Source of the DNA: an uncultured Clostridia bacterium
GTDB taxonomy: Bacteria > Bacillota > Clostridia > TANB77 > CAG-508
DNA: 40,676 bases
Reading direction: 5' to 3'
NCBI GenBank assembly: GCA_944390535.1
Contig: CALXQV010000038.1
Span: forward strand, 1-40,676
Shown: positions 9,527 through 18,152 of the stretch, piece by piece
Numbering within the stretch: the first letter of the stretch is position 1
Layout: every line of letters begins with the position of its first letter
The notes under the pieces: model-generated
The model's database searches: none
The model's input: only the letters and a program-made list of their open reading frames with translations
Told to the model about the DNA's origin: nothing
Program-made: the position numbers and the translations under genes

Positions 9527-11059
9527 CTATCGACACCAATATTTCCTGTCTAAACTTCTATATTGTATAGCTTCTGCTAGGTGATGTGTTTGGATATTTT
9601 TAGAATCTTCCAAATCCGCAATCGTCCTAGCAACTTTTAAAATTCTACTATAAGCCCTTGCACTGAAACCAAGTTGGTTGAAGGCAGTTTCTAAAAGATG
9701 TTTACTTTTAGAGGAAAGTTTACAATATTTCGAAATTAATTTGGGCGTTAGTTCTGAATTGGAAAATGTATGATGTTCTTTATAACGTTCCAGCTGTATA
9801 TCTCTAGCTTTATTAACTCTTTCTCTAATTACATCAGAAGTTTCTGAAGGAGACGCATTTCCTAATTTTTGATAGTTTACACCTTCTACCTCTATATGTA
9901 TGTCGATTCTGTCTAAAAGTGGGCCACTTATTTTATGAATATATTTTTGAATCTGATCTTCTCGGCAAGTACATGATTTCTCTTTGGAGCCATAATATCC
10001 ACAAGGGCAAGGATTCATACTAGCAATAAACATAAAATTACAAGGATACGTTGTTGAAAAATCCACTCGGCTAATCGTTACAGTCTTATCTTCTAGAGGC
10101 CCACGTAGAACTTCTAAAGTGGCTTTATTAAATTCAGGTAATTCATCTAAAAATAACACACCAAAATGGGCCAAACTAATTTCACCTGGTTTAGGAATCC
10201 TACCACCACCGACTAAAGAAGTTTCAGTAATTGTATGATGAGGACTTCTAAAAGGTCTTTTAAAAATAAAAGGGGTATCTTCAGAAAGTAAGCCAGAAAT
10301 ACTATGAATTTTTGTGATTTCTAAAGCTTCATCAAAAGTCAAATTAGGTAAAATAGAAGGAAGTCTGCGAGCTAACATCGTTTTTCCAGAACCAGGACTA
10401 CCAATTAAAAGGCAATTGTGTCCACCAGCTGCTGAAATTTCTAAAGCACGTTTTACATTTTCTTGTCCTTTTACTTCTGAAAAATCCAGTTCATAAGGAC
10501 TATTTATATTAGAAATAAAATGTGAAGTTGGCTCAGGCGAAATCATAAAATGCCCATTGAGATAATCAATAACCTCATTTAAATTAGAAATAGGTATAAT
10601 TTTTAGCCCATCAATAATAGAGGCTTCTTTTGCATTGGCTTTGGGGAGAAGGATTCGCTTCATTCCTAAATGTTTTGCTTCAATACAGATAGGTAAAATA
10701 CCTTTAATAGGGCAAATAGAACCATCTAAAGAAAGTTCACCAATGAAAATGGTATCTGTTAAATTTGTAGGATAAATAAAACCAGTGGCCATTAAAATTC
10801 CAATTGCAATTGGTAAATCAAAAATAGAACCTTCTTTTTTGGTATTAGCAGGTGCAAGATTGACAACGATTTTTCTACTGAGAAATTCTGATGTGGAATT
10901 TCTTATGGCTGTTTTCACTCTTTCTTTTGCTTCTCGGATGCTAGTATCTGGTAATCCAACAATTTCAAAAGAAGGCATACCAGCAGATATGTCCACTTGT
11001 ATGTTCACTAGATAGCCTTGCAGTCCATGTAAAGCAAGACTTTTTACTATTGATAACAT
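9527..11059 (-). CDS. comM: ComM/YifB family Mg-chelatase-like AAA+ ATPase
   Basis: AAA+ ATPase of the ComM/YifB family; ComM of naturally transformable bacteria is a hexameric helicase promoting branch migration of incoming DNA. The 510-aa length is typical. The N-terminal Lon-protease-like fold domain (VKSLALHGLQG to about 170) precedes the AAA core with Walker A GSPGSGKT at 220-227. Walker B is VLFLDELPEF near 300, and the family's cysteine loop NPCPCGYYGSKEKSCTC follows near 350. The C-terminal Mg-chelatase domain contains LSARAYSRILKVARTIADL. It is the first gene of comM-dprA-yraN, a gene order common in Bacillota. Confidence 0.93.
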   Translation of the reverse strand: MLSIVKSLALHGLQGYLVNIQVDISAGMPSFEIVGLPDTSIREAKERVKTAIRNSTSEFLSRKIVVNLAPANTKKEGSIFDLPIAIGILMATGFIYPTNLTDTIFIGELSLDGSICPIKGILPICIEAKHLGMKRILLPKANAKEASIIDGLKIIPISNLNEVIDYLNGHFMISPEPTSHFISNINSPYELDFSEVKGQENVKRALEISAAGGHNCLLIGSPGSGKTMLARRLPSILPNLTFDEALEITKIHSISGLLSEDTPFIFKRPFRSPHHTITETSLVGGGRIPKPGEISLAHFGVLFLDELPEFNKATLEVLRGPLEDKTVTISRVDFSTTYPCNFMFIASMNPCPCGYYGSKEKSCTCREDQIQKYIHKISGPLLDRIDIHIEVEGVNYQKLGNASPSETSDVIRERVNKARDIQLERYKEHHTFSNSELTPKLISKYCKLSSKSKHLLETAFNQLGFSARAYSRILKVARTIADLEDSKNIQTHHLAEAIQYRSLDRKYWCR

Positions 11060-11482
11060 GGCATCATCCTTTCTGTTAAAATATTTTTTATTGTATGAAA
11101 TTTTAAGTTATGCAAGCTCAAAGTGAATTTAAGATAGATTGTTTAAGAGTTTATTAAAAAATGATATAAAGGTTAACTTTTTAGGAAAACTCAAAGGAAA
11201 TATCTTGTTTAGAATGTGAATTTGAAAAATAGGATGTAAATCATAAGATAGTAAATATATATAACCTAAAATTACAAAAAATATATAAATATAAAATGAA
11301 AATAATAATGATCAAGTGGATAAAGTATATATTCATTTCCATAATTTGTCAATGGTTTTTTGAAAATTTACTAATTATTTTATTACTTAGTATTACTATC
11401 TGGAAATAGAGAAAAGAAAATATTATATTTATAAAAATAGAAAATATCGTATATATAAATTTAAGACGTTATAAAAAATATT
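11060..11482. other. Gene-free AT-rich region
   Basis: Between the starts/ends of comM and the next minus-strand gene I see only A/T-rich sequence. No ORF with a ribosome site, no tRNA and no repeat array is visible. The comM promoter should be at its left end. The hairpin at 11483-11510 is listed separately. Confidence 0.4.
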
Positions 11483-11510
11483 CCCTGGCACCTGAAAATT
11501 GGTGCCAGGG
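11483..11510 (-). repeat. Perfect 10-bp GC-rich inverted repeat, terminator-like
   Basis: CCCTGGCACC (11483-11492) and GGTGCCAGGG (11501-11510) form a perfect 10-bp stem around an 8-nt loop. It stands out as the most GC-rich short segment in its surroundings. It sits 20 nt beyond the stop of the minus-strand gene at 11531. Read on the minus strand it is followed by GAATATTTTTTATAAC, including a run of six T, so it fits a rho-independent terminator for that gene. It also resembles GGTGCCAGG-type repeats scattered in clostridial genomes (from memory, unverified). Confidence 0.65.
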
Positions 11511-11530
11511 GATCCTGCCGTAAGGAAAGG

Positions 11531-12598
11531 TCATTTAACAAGTGATGAATCGCAAAATGGAATCATCCTTCTTCCTAGTGGCAAGGTAGGCATCTGCTGA
11601 TCCAAAAATTGGAACAAATTTAGATACTGCATAAGTTCTCGTGGATCAGATACTGAAAAATCCTTATAAAAATCATATAGGAGCACGGATTTAATCCCAG
11701 TACTGTATGCAACGTATTCAGAATGAGTAGGAACTTCTTTCCTTAAGTATTTCTCATAAGCACGCAATCCTTTTTGGAATTGCGTAATAGACAACTTTCT
11801 TATACTGCTAATTCTAAAGAAGTCTATGCCAGACGTCCAATCTCCATGTGGAAATATTTGCTCCTTGACATTCCTCAAAAATCTAATATTTTTATATTGG
11901 TATATGTCAGATGTTAACTGACAATATTCCAATATGGTAGTTTTTAGATATTGAGGAATTCCTGCCAAGAAAGCATCAATCATTGGAATGAGGAGATCTC
12001 CATCAGGCATATTACTGAATAAACTGGAATGTGCTTCCACAATGAAGTAGGGTAATAAAAAATTGTTTTTTTCATCCGCAATGGCTTTCGCATCAAGTTC
12101 TACGTTTGTTGCGTCTAAAGGAAGCCAGTGATAATTGACCAAAAATACATAATATAAACACATGTATTTTGCTTTGGTCAAAACATTATATTTTTCCTCT
12201 GGATCCCAAACTTTACGAGCAGCCAAATCAATGTAATGCTTTACCCTAGGTGCATAAATATACATATATTTTAATGCACGTAATTCTTGCATTATGGCAT
12301 CAGCCTCGCTAAGCATATTCCGCAGAGCAAGATCTAGGGAGAGGGGGTCTTTTAAGTAATGGATAATTCCACCAGATAACCCAAACACTTTAGAAATTTT
12401 TTTCTGCTCTTTCGCAGCAAGTAGGCTTATAGCCTTTTTTAAATCCCTTATATAGAACGGGACTACCACAGAGCAATTGTTACTACTTAATAGCTCGTGA
12501 TACAGAAGTACATACCGTTCTGGATAGGGATGCTGAGAGGCATCCAATGCCAGATAAGAGATTTTAGACAGTTCTTTAGGTGTAATTAGTTGTTTCAT
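11531..12598 (-). CDS. Hypothetical protein, 355 aa, unrecognised family
   Basis: I do not recognise this protein. It reads MKQLITPKELSKISYLALD... and is soluble, with no signal peptide, membrane segment or familiar catalytic motif; it appears mostly helical. A segment KEQKKISKVFGLSGGII could be a helix-turn-helix, but this is weak. Charged/aromatic stretches include YMYIYAPRVKHYIDLAARK and FPHGDWTSGIDFFR. It has a clear ribosome site (AAAGGAGAATCATT) before ATG 12598 and the terminator-like hairpin at 11483-11510 beyond its stop. Its base composition is visibly richer in G and C than the genes around it, suggesting recent acquisition as a single-gene unit. No neighbour gives a functional hint. 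Confidence 0.75.
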   Translation of the reverse strand: MKQLITPKELSKISYLALDASQHPYPERYVLLYHELLSSNNCSVVVPFYIRDLKKAISLLAAKEQKKISKVFGLSGGIIHYLKDPLSLDLALRNMLSEADAIMQELRALKYMYIYAPRVKHYIDLAARKVWDPEEKYNVLTKAKYMCLYYVFLVNYHWLPLDATNVELDAKAIADEKNNFLLPYFIVEAHSSLFSNMPDGDLLIPMIDAFLAGIPQYLKTTILEYCQLTSDIYQYKNIRFLRNVKEQIFPHGDWTSGIDFFRISSIRKLSITQFQKGLRAYEKYLRKEVPTHSEYVAYSTGIKSVLLYDFYKDFSVSDPRELMQYLNLFQFLDQQMPTLPLGRRMIPFCDSSLVK

Positions 12599-13006
12599 AA
12601 TGATTCTCCTTTTCTTTTTTTACTTTTTTATCGAATAAAACAGATGCCTAAATACATTGGCATATAAAATATTTTACCATAATTTACATAATAAATCAAC
12701 TTTACTATAATTTTAGATTAGAGAATAATGTATTAGAAAATCTGTATTTATATGACTAAATATAAAAGTAAAAAAATAGAAAAATGTAGATAATTTATGT
12801 AAAATATGATAAAATCATAAAAAGAAATATTTTACGACCTATTAAGAAAACAATAGATAAAATACTATATGAATAATCATACAAGTCATCGATAAATCTG
12901 AAAAAAGATAAAATACAAGAGAATCAAATTTGAATATACAATCAAGTGATAACAAGCAATATACAAAGATAGCAAAACATAGAATAAAGAGAAAGGATGA
13001 GATGAC
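12599..13006. other. Divergent intergenic region, AT-rich
   Basis: This holds the upstream regions of two divergent genes. Apart from a small palindrome TATGATAAAATCATA near 12808-12822, which could be an operator, I see no gene or repeat. The ribosome site AGAAAGGATGAG of the next gene lies at its right end. Confidence 0.4.
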
Positions 13007-15346
13007 TTGATAAAAAATTTAAAAAAAGAAGAATTAATAAAAATAATAGAAGAGCTTAGAAAAGAAAATGTAAATTTAAAAGAAAAATTATATGGAGAAC
13101 TTCAAAAAAATACAAAAAAAATAAACAATATTTCAAGTGAAGAAAAAATACATATATTTCAACAGTTATTCAAAGGAAGAGAAGATATATATGCGAAAAG
13201 ATGGGAAAGTTATAAAACAGGAAAATCTGGGTATTCACCAGTATGTGCAAATGAATTTAATCAAAGTAAATGTGATAAACCAAGAATGAAATGTAGTGAA
13301 TGTCCATATAGAGAATTACTGCCATTAACAGAAAATATGATAAAAAAACATTTAAAAGGAGATATAACTATTGGAATATACCCATTATTACCAGGAGATG
13401 TGTGTAATTTTTTAGCCATAGACTTTGATAAAAAGACATATGTGCAAGATGTATTAGCATTTTGGAATACATGTGATGAATTGCATATCCCTATATATGT
13501 AGAAAAGTCACGCTCTGGAAATGGAGTACATGTATGGATATTTTTTAAAGAGAGCATACCTGCCCAGACTGCAAGAAAGATGGGAAATATATTAATCAGC
13601 AAAACGATGGAGAAACAATCATTAGATTTGGATTCTTATGATAGAATATTTCCTAATCAAGATACGTTACCCAAAGGTGGATTTGGAAACTTAATTGCAT
13701 TACCATTTCAAGGGAAAAGTGCAAAATTAGGAAATACTGTTTTTATCAATAGACAGTTTGAGCCAATCGAAAATCAAATAGAACTTTTAATAAATATCAG
13801 AAAAATGAAATATGATGAAGTTTATGAATTTGTTGACACTTATAAAGATGATGACTATAAAGAATTTGATGCACAAGAGTTAGAAAATGAAGAGGAATTG
13901 TCTCCAAAAGAAAATTTAAAAGATATTATCTTTTCAAATCATATCCAAGGTGTTCTTGAAAATCAAATATATATAGATAAGTCTAATCTATTACCAAAAG
14001 AACAAAGCTATCTAAAAAGATTGGCAAGTTTTACAAATCCTAAATTCTATGAATTACAAAAATTAAGAATGCCCATATTTTGTGGAACAACACCCAGAAT
14101 TATAAGTTGCTTTGAAGAAAATGAAAAATACCTGATTTTGCCAAGAGGATGTATAGACAAAATTAGAGATATTTGTAAAAGTAGTAAAGTAAAATTAATG
14201 TTAACAGATAAAAGAGAAATAGGAAGCACAACAAATTATTCGTTTATTGGTGAATTAAATGAAAAGCAAGAAAAAGCAAAGAGACAATTGTTATTACATG
14301 ATATGGGGGTATTAAGTGCAGCAACAGGATTTGGAAAAACAGTGATATCTGCTAAAATAATTTCAGAATTAAAGACTAATGTATTGATTATTGTGAATCG
14401 AACCAATTTATTACAACAATGGAGAGAAAAATTGTCATACTTTCTACAAATTCCTAAAAAGGAAATTGGACAAATGGGGGGAGGAAAAGAAAAGTTAAAT
14501 GGAAAATTAGATATAGCTAGTTTTCAATCATTATATAAAAAAGAAAATTTAAATCAGATTGTCAAAGATTATGGTTTAGTCATAGTAGATGAATGTCATC
14601 ATGTAGCAGCATTTAGTTTTGAAAACGTATTGAAAAATATCAGAGCAAAATATGTATATGGATTAACAGCTACGCCAACAAGAAAAGATGGATGGCATAA
14701 AATCATTTATATGCAATGTGGTGATGTACGATGTAGAGTATATAATAAAGATACAAAAAATAATAAAAAAGTGATTGTAAGAAAAACAAATTATCAATAT
14801 ACACATTTAGAAGAAATGGAACATATTTCATTTTCAGAAATATTAAATGACATGAGCCATAATGAACCAAGAAATCATATTATTTTGCAAGATGTGAAAG
14901 ATTCCATCGAAGAAGGAAGAATACCTATTGTTTTAACAGAAAGGCTAGAACATTTAAGTATTTTGAAACAAAAATTAGATGAGTTAAAAATACCAGTTGT
15001 CATCTATAAAGGGAATATGGGGAAAAAGAAAACAAAAGAAATGCAAGAAGTTATAGAAGAGGCAGATAAAAAACACCAACCAAGAATTATATTGGCGACA
15101 AGCAGTTCCATAGGAGAAGGGTTTGATGATAAACGATTAGATACTTTATTTTTAACGATGCCTGTTTCATGGAAAGGAAGAATTATACAATATGTTGGTA
15201 GACTTCATAGAAATGAGGAGAATAAGAAACATTTAGTTGTTTATGATTATTTAGATAATATGAGAACTTTAGAAAGAATGTATTATAAAAGGATAAAGGG
15301 GTACAAAACTTCAGGATATGAGATAGAAAGTTATTACCACTTTTAA
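13007..15346 (+). CDS. Helicase with N-terminal TOTE-type archaeo-eukaryotic primase domain
   Basis: A 779-aa fusion. Residues 1-45 form a coiled coil. Residues 50-100 carry a putative zinc cluster (Cys80, Cys89, Cys96, Cys99). Residues about 110-270 show archaeo-eukaryotic primase motifs: AIDFD (Asp139, Asp141), SGNGVHVW (His175) and LDLDSYDR (around Asp209/Asp212). The rest is a superfamily 2 helicase: ATGFGKT, IVDECHH, GLTATPTRKDG, SSIGEGFDD and QYVGRLHR. This primase-helicase combination is annotated as part of TOTE conflict systems, predicted to act on invading nucleic acid. A separate nuclease, part of some such systems, is not seen. It starts at TTG 13007 after AGAAAGGATGAG. It is alone in its unit and followed within 5 nt by the IS21 end, so downstream partners may have been displaced. 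Confidence 0.85.
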   Translation: MIKNLKKEELIKIIEELRKENVNLKEKLYGELQKNTKKINNISSEEKIHIFQQLFKGREDIYAKRWESYKTGKSGYSPVCANEFNQSKCDKPRMKCSECPYRELLPLTENMIKKHLKGDITIGIYPLLPGDVCNFLAIDFDKKTYVQDVLAFWNTCDELHIPIYVEKSRSGNGVHVWIFFKESIPAQTARKMGNILISKTMEKQSLDLDSYDRIFPNQDTLPKGGFGNLIALPFQGKSAKLGNTVFINRQFEPIENQIELLINIRKMKYDEVYEFVDTYKDDDYKEFDAQELENEEELSPKENLKDIIFSNHIQGVLENQIYIDKSNLLPKEQSYLKRLASFTNPKFYELQKLRMPIFCGTTPRIISCFEENEKYLILPRGCIDKIRDICKSSKVKLMLTDKREIGSTTNYSFIGELNEKQEKAKRQLLLHDMGVLSAATGFGKTVISAKIISELKTNVLIIVNRTNLLQQWREKLSYFLQIPKKEIGQMGGGKEKLNGKLDIASFQSLYKKENLNQIVKDYGLVIVDECHHVAAFSFENVLKNIRAKYVYGLTATPTRKDGWHKIIYMQCGDVRCRVYNKDTKNNKKVIVRKTNYQYTHLEEMEHISFSEILNDMSHNEPRNHIILQDVKDSIEEGRIPIVLTERLEHLSILKQKLDELKIPVVIYKGNMGKKKTKEMQEVIEEADKKHQPRIILATSSSIGEGFDDKRLDTLFLTMPVSWKGRIIQYVGRLHRNEENKKHLVVYDYLDNMRTLERMYYKRIKGYKTSGYEIESYYHF

Positions 15347-15462
15347 AAATGATAATATAAAAGTAACCAAAAAAAGGAAAATAAAAATTACCAAAATTGG
15401 TTACTTTTTTGATTGAATACATATATTCTGATATACTCAATTGTATGAAAGGAGTATGTCAG

Positions 15463-16692
15463 ATGGAACAAAATGTAATACTAAAAAATGTGAAAGGACA
15501 ATTAGAAATTATGAAAACGTTACAGATAAAACCAAATTTTAGTGAACTAGAAAGAAGATTTAACATAGAAAGACACACCATCAAAAAATACTATGAAGGA
15601 TACGAAAGAAAACCAGCAAATAGAAACAAACCATCCAAATTAGATAAATATTATGAAGAAATAAAAACAAAGATTCATTTGCCAGGAATTACACAAATGG
15701 GATTGTATCAATATATTTTTGATAAAGATAGTCATATAGGCACATACTCTAATTTTAAAAAATATCTAACAAAACATCACTTAAAACCAACCAAATCTAG
15801 CAAAGTACATCTTAGATTTGAAACGGCTCCAGGAGAGCAGTTACAGGTAGATTGGAAAGAAAATATAACGATGATAAGCAAATATGGAGAAGTCTTTGAA
15901 TTTAACGTATTAACAACAACTTTAGGATTTTCTAGACTACATGATTTTGTATATAGCAGAACAAAAACAAGAGAAGATGTTGAAAGATGTTTGATTTCCA
16001 CGTTTAAATATATAAATGGAGTACCTAAACATATACTAACAGATAACATGAGGGCAATTGTAGATATAGACTGTGATAAAAGAAGAGTAAATCCAGAATT
16101 TCATCAATTTGCAAAAGACATGGGATTTACTGTAAAGCTATGCCAACCTAGAACACCACAAACAAAAGGAAAAGATGAAACAGCTAACAAATTCATGTCT
16201 TGGTTAATACCATATAATCATGAATTTAAGGATGAAAAGGAATTAATAGAAATCATAAAAAATATAAAAGATAAAGTAAATTCTTCTGTACATCAAACAA
16301 CCAATATGCCACCAATATTACTGTTTGAAAAGGAAAAAGAACATCTATTGCCATTACCCAATAACCAAATGATGTCATCATATATCCTAAATGTAGAAAA
16401 GACAAAAGTATATCCAGATTCTTTAATCTATTACAAAGGCAAAAAATACTCTGTATCACCTAAATACATCAATGAATATGTTCAAGTAAAACAAACAGAA
16501 GATATATTGTATATATACCATAATAAACAACTAATTGCGACACATGAAGTAAATGCAAAACTAATTAATTATGCAGAAGAACATTATGTAGAAGGATTAA
16601 AAATTGCAATGCCATACAAAGATCCATTGGATATAGAAGAATATGCAAAAGATAATTTAAAGAAACTTGATAATTTACTGGCAGTGAATTGA
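15463..16692 (+). CDS. istA: IS21 family transposase IstA
   Basis: DDE transposase of IS21 elements; inserts DNA together with the IstB ATPase. The start chosen is ATG 15463, preceded by GAAAGGAG at 15447-15454, giving 409 aa beginning MEQNVILKNVKGQLEIMK. The longer in-frame reading from 15397 would run into the left terminal repeat. An N-terminal helix-turn-helix (FSELERRFNIERHTIKKYY) is followed by the catalytic core: QVDWKEN (first Asp), ILTDNMRA (second Asp) and GKDETANK (Glu). The C-terminal beta domain contains KKYSVSPKYINEYVQVK. It ends 16 nt before istB, which has its own ribosome site. Confidence 0.92.
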   Translation: MEQNVILKNVKGQLEIMKTLQIKPNFSELERRFNIERHTIKKYYEGYERKPANRNKPSKLDKYYEEIKTKIHLPGITQMGLYQYIFDKDSHIGTYSNFKKYLTKHHLKPTKSSKVHLRFETAPGEQLQVDWKENITMISKYGEVFEFNVLTTTLGFSRLHDFVYSRTKTREDVERCLISTFKYINGVPKHILTDNMRAIVDIDCDKRRVNPEFHQFAKDMGFTVKLCQPRTPQTKGKDETANKFMSWLIPYNHEFKDEKELIEIIKNIKDKVNSSVHQTTNMPPILLFEKEKEHLLPLPNNQMMSSYILNVEKTKVYPDSLIYYKGKKYSVSPKYINEYVQVKQTEDILYIYHNKQLIATHEVNAKLINYAEEHYVEGLKIAMPYKDPLDIEEYAKDNLKKLDNLLAVN

Positions 16693-16708
16693 TGAAAAGG
16701 AGGAAAAC

Positions 16709-17464
16709 ATGATATATAACCAAGTAATCAGTAATTTACAAAAGCTAAAGCTAGATAAGATGTGTACGTGTTTATCTACCTATTTAACAGAAATAGATAA
16801 AAAAAATATATCTTTTTTAGATGCCTTGTTCTACCTCACACAAAAGGAAATCGAGTTTAAGGAACAAAGAGCTTCCGAGTTTAATATACGAATTGCTGGA
16901 TTTCCTTTTATCAGGACACTAGATGAATTTGACTTTGATTTTCAGCCAAGTATTAATAAAAATGAAATATCAGATTTAGCCACAGTTAAATTTATAGAAG
17001 AAAAGAAAAATATACTGTTTTTAGGCCCCAGTGGTGTAGGAAAAACACATCTTGCAACTTCTATTGGTATTGAAGCTGCTAAAAAAAGGATTAGTACATA
17101 TTTCATTAGTTGTCATGATCTGATAACAAAATTAAGTATAGCGCATCAAGAAAATCGATTAAAAGATACACTAAAGACTTTTAATAAATATAAATTATTA
17201 ATTATTGATGAAATAGGATATTTACCAGTCGATAAAAACGGAGCAAATTTATTGTTTCAATTAATAACCAAAAGATATGAAAAAAGTTCTACAATTATTA
17301 CAACAAATCAACAGTTTTCTAAATGGGGAGAAGTATTTTCTGATAATATTCTTGCGAATGCAATTCTTGATAGATTACTACATCATTCTTATGTATTTAA
17401 TATTACAGGTGATTCATACAGAATTAAAGATATGTTAGCAAGAATAGAAAATATGGAAGTTTAA
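16709..17464 (+). CDS. istB: IS21 family ATP-binding protein IstB
   Basis: AAA+ helper ATPase that assists IstA in target selection; related to DnaC. At 251 aa it has the usual length. An N-terminal helical region (LQKLKLDKMCTCLSTYL) is followed by Walker A FLGPSGVGKTHLA near residue 108, Walker B LLIIDEIGYLP near 170, and the arginine-finger region ILDRLLHHSYVFNITGDSYR. It starts at ATG 16709 after AAAGGAGGAAAAC. Intact; cotranscribed with istA. Confidence 0.93.
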   Translation: MIYNQVISNLQKLKLDKMCTCLSTYLTEIDKKNISFLDALFYLTQKEIEFKEQRASEFNIRIAGFPFIRTLDEFDFDFQPSINKNEISDLATVKFIEEKKNILFLGPSGVGKTHLATSIGIEAAKKRISTYFISCHDLITKLSIAHQENRLKDTLKTFNKYKLLIIDEIGYLPVDKNGANLLFQLITKRYEKSSTIITTNQQFSKWGEVFSDNILANAILDRLLHHSYVFNITGDSYRIKDMLARIENMEV

Positions 17465-17560
17465 ACATATATAATTTTTTCTAAATTGGTAATCGTTATT
17501 TTCCCCTTTTTGGTAGATTTAGTATTGACTTTTATAAATATATATAAACTATGCTAAAAA

Positions 17561-17605
17561 ATTGTTGGATTTTGTATATTTCTACAAAATTCGACAATCT
17601 TTTTA
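17561..17605 (+). terminator. Terminator-like hairpin downstream of IS21
   Basis: ATTGTTGGATTTTGTA (17561-17576) pairs fully with TACAAAATTCGACAAT (17583-17598), 16 bp including two G-U pairs, with a 6-nt loop. It is followed by CTTTTTAC on the plus strand. It lies just outside the right repeat of the IS21 element and would stop read-through toward the CRISPR locus. Confidence 0.6.
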
Positions 17606-17856
17606 CTATTCATCGTATAAAATACAATAAAGAAAGATAAACAATAAACAAATTCAAATAATCAAAACATATGTATAAGTAGTAATGCAATTTAATTTTA
17701 ATAAATAATAATAAAAAAGACAAAAATTCACGATAAAATACAAACATTTTAGCTTTATTGTTGTATAAAATAAGATTACATGCTAAAATACAATTGTCTT
17801 ATAATTACTACGAGTAATGAGCACAAAAATATCATATTTTTACTATAAGAAAAGCA

Positions 17857-17988
17857 TGCGTTAACAAAATCAAAGATTTCGACGCACATATGTGAAGACT
17901 GCTTTGCAGTACTTCACAAATATAGGTAGCTTAACCTTGTTGTACACGGAAAAATCCATATAATGTCAAGATAAAAGTCGATTTTTCC
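17857..17988. other. Cluster of hairpins upstream of tracrRNA
   Basis: There are three distinct stems. TGCGT (17857-17861) pairs with ACGCA (17882-17886), enclosing AAATC/GATTT (17867-17871 and 17875-17879). TGTGAAGACTGC (17891-17902) pairs with 17906-17918 with one bulged base and a TTT loop. GGAAAAATC (17948-17956) pairs perfectly with GATTTTTCC (17980-17988). There is no ORF. The last stem brackets the plus-strand TATAAT at 17959-17964. This could be the 3' or 5' region of an unannotated small RNA, or a remnant; the direction of transcription is unclear. Confidence 0.4.
17937..17964 (+). promoter_or_regulatory. Candidate cas9 promoter reading through the tracrRNA gene
   Basis: TTGTTG (17937-17942), 16 nt, then a perfect TATAAT (17959-17964) on the plus strand. 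Start would be near 17971, giving a cas9 leader of about 180 nt that runs antisense across the whole tracrRNA gene. There is no competing consensus promoter closer to cas9. Confidence 0.4.
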
Positions 17989-17996
17989 TATACAAT

Positions 17997-18116
17997 AAAA
18001 AAAGTCCTACCAATGTAGAACTTTAAAAATCACCTAAGTGAAACCAAGAAAACTTGGCATTAAAGGTTAAACCTTATTTTAACTCATTATGCTATTTTAG
18101 ATAGTAATTTAATAGC
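17997..18116 (-). ncRNA. tracrRNA of the type II-A CRISPR-Cas9 system
   Basis: On the minus strand, the anti-repeat ACTATCTAAAATAGCATA (18088-18105) pairs over 18 consecutive positions with the CRISPR repeat, one of them G-U. A bulge follows, then the lower-stem segment TTAAAAT that pairs with the repeat's 5' GTTTTA. Next come a nexus AAGGTTTAACCTT, a hairpin CCAAG-TTTT-CTTGG, a hairpin TCAC-TTAG-GTGA, and a terminator stem AGTTCTAC/GTAGGACT ending in seven T (17997-18003). This is the standard order of a Cas9 tracrRNA. It is transcribed away from cas9, as in several other type II-A loci. Length about 120 nt. Confidence 0.9.
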
Positions 18117-18122
18117 AAATTA

Positions 18123-18151
18123 AATATATCATAGTTTGGAGGAAAAGTCTA
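18123..18151 (-). promoter_or_regulatory. Candidate tracrRNA promoter, overlapping the cas9 ribosome site
   Basis: On the minus strand TAGACT (18146-18151), 17 nt, TATATT (18123-18128), with start predicted near 18116, exactly where the anti-repeat begins. The spacer covers the cas9 Shine-Dalgarno GGAGG (18138-18142). Confidence 0.5.
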
Positions 18152-18152
18152 T

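Larger units (their letters stand above)
15351..17530 (+). mobile_element. IS21-family insertion sequence (istA-istB)
   Basis: Two plus-strand genes, istA and istB, are flanked by imperfect terminal inverted repeats. Left: ACCAAAAAAAGGAAAATAA followed by AAATTACCAAAATT (15364-15398). Right, on the minus strand: ACCAAAAAGGGGAAAATAA followed by CGATTACCAATTTAG (about 17480-17517). Weaker similarity continues outward to roughly 15351 and 17530, so the exact ends are uncertain. Both genes are intact, so the element may be active. It lies between the primase-helicase gene and the CRISPR locus. Confidence 0.85.

Noticed and set aside
14047..14229. Minus-strand ORF inside the helicase gene
   Set aside because: Antisense shadow of the intact helicase frame.
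15397..15462. Longer N terminus for IstA
   Set aside because: It starts in the left terminal repeat without a ribosome site; ATG 15463 has GAAAGGAG at good spacing and matches the family N terminus.
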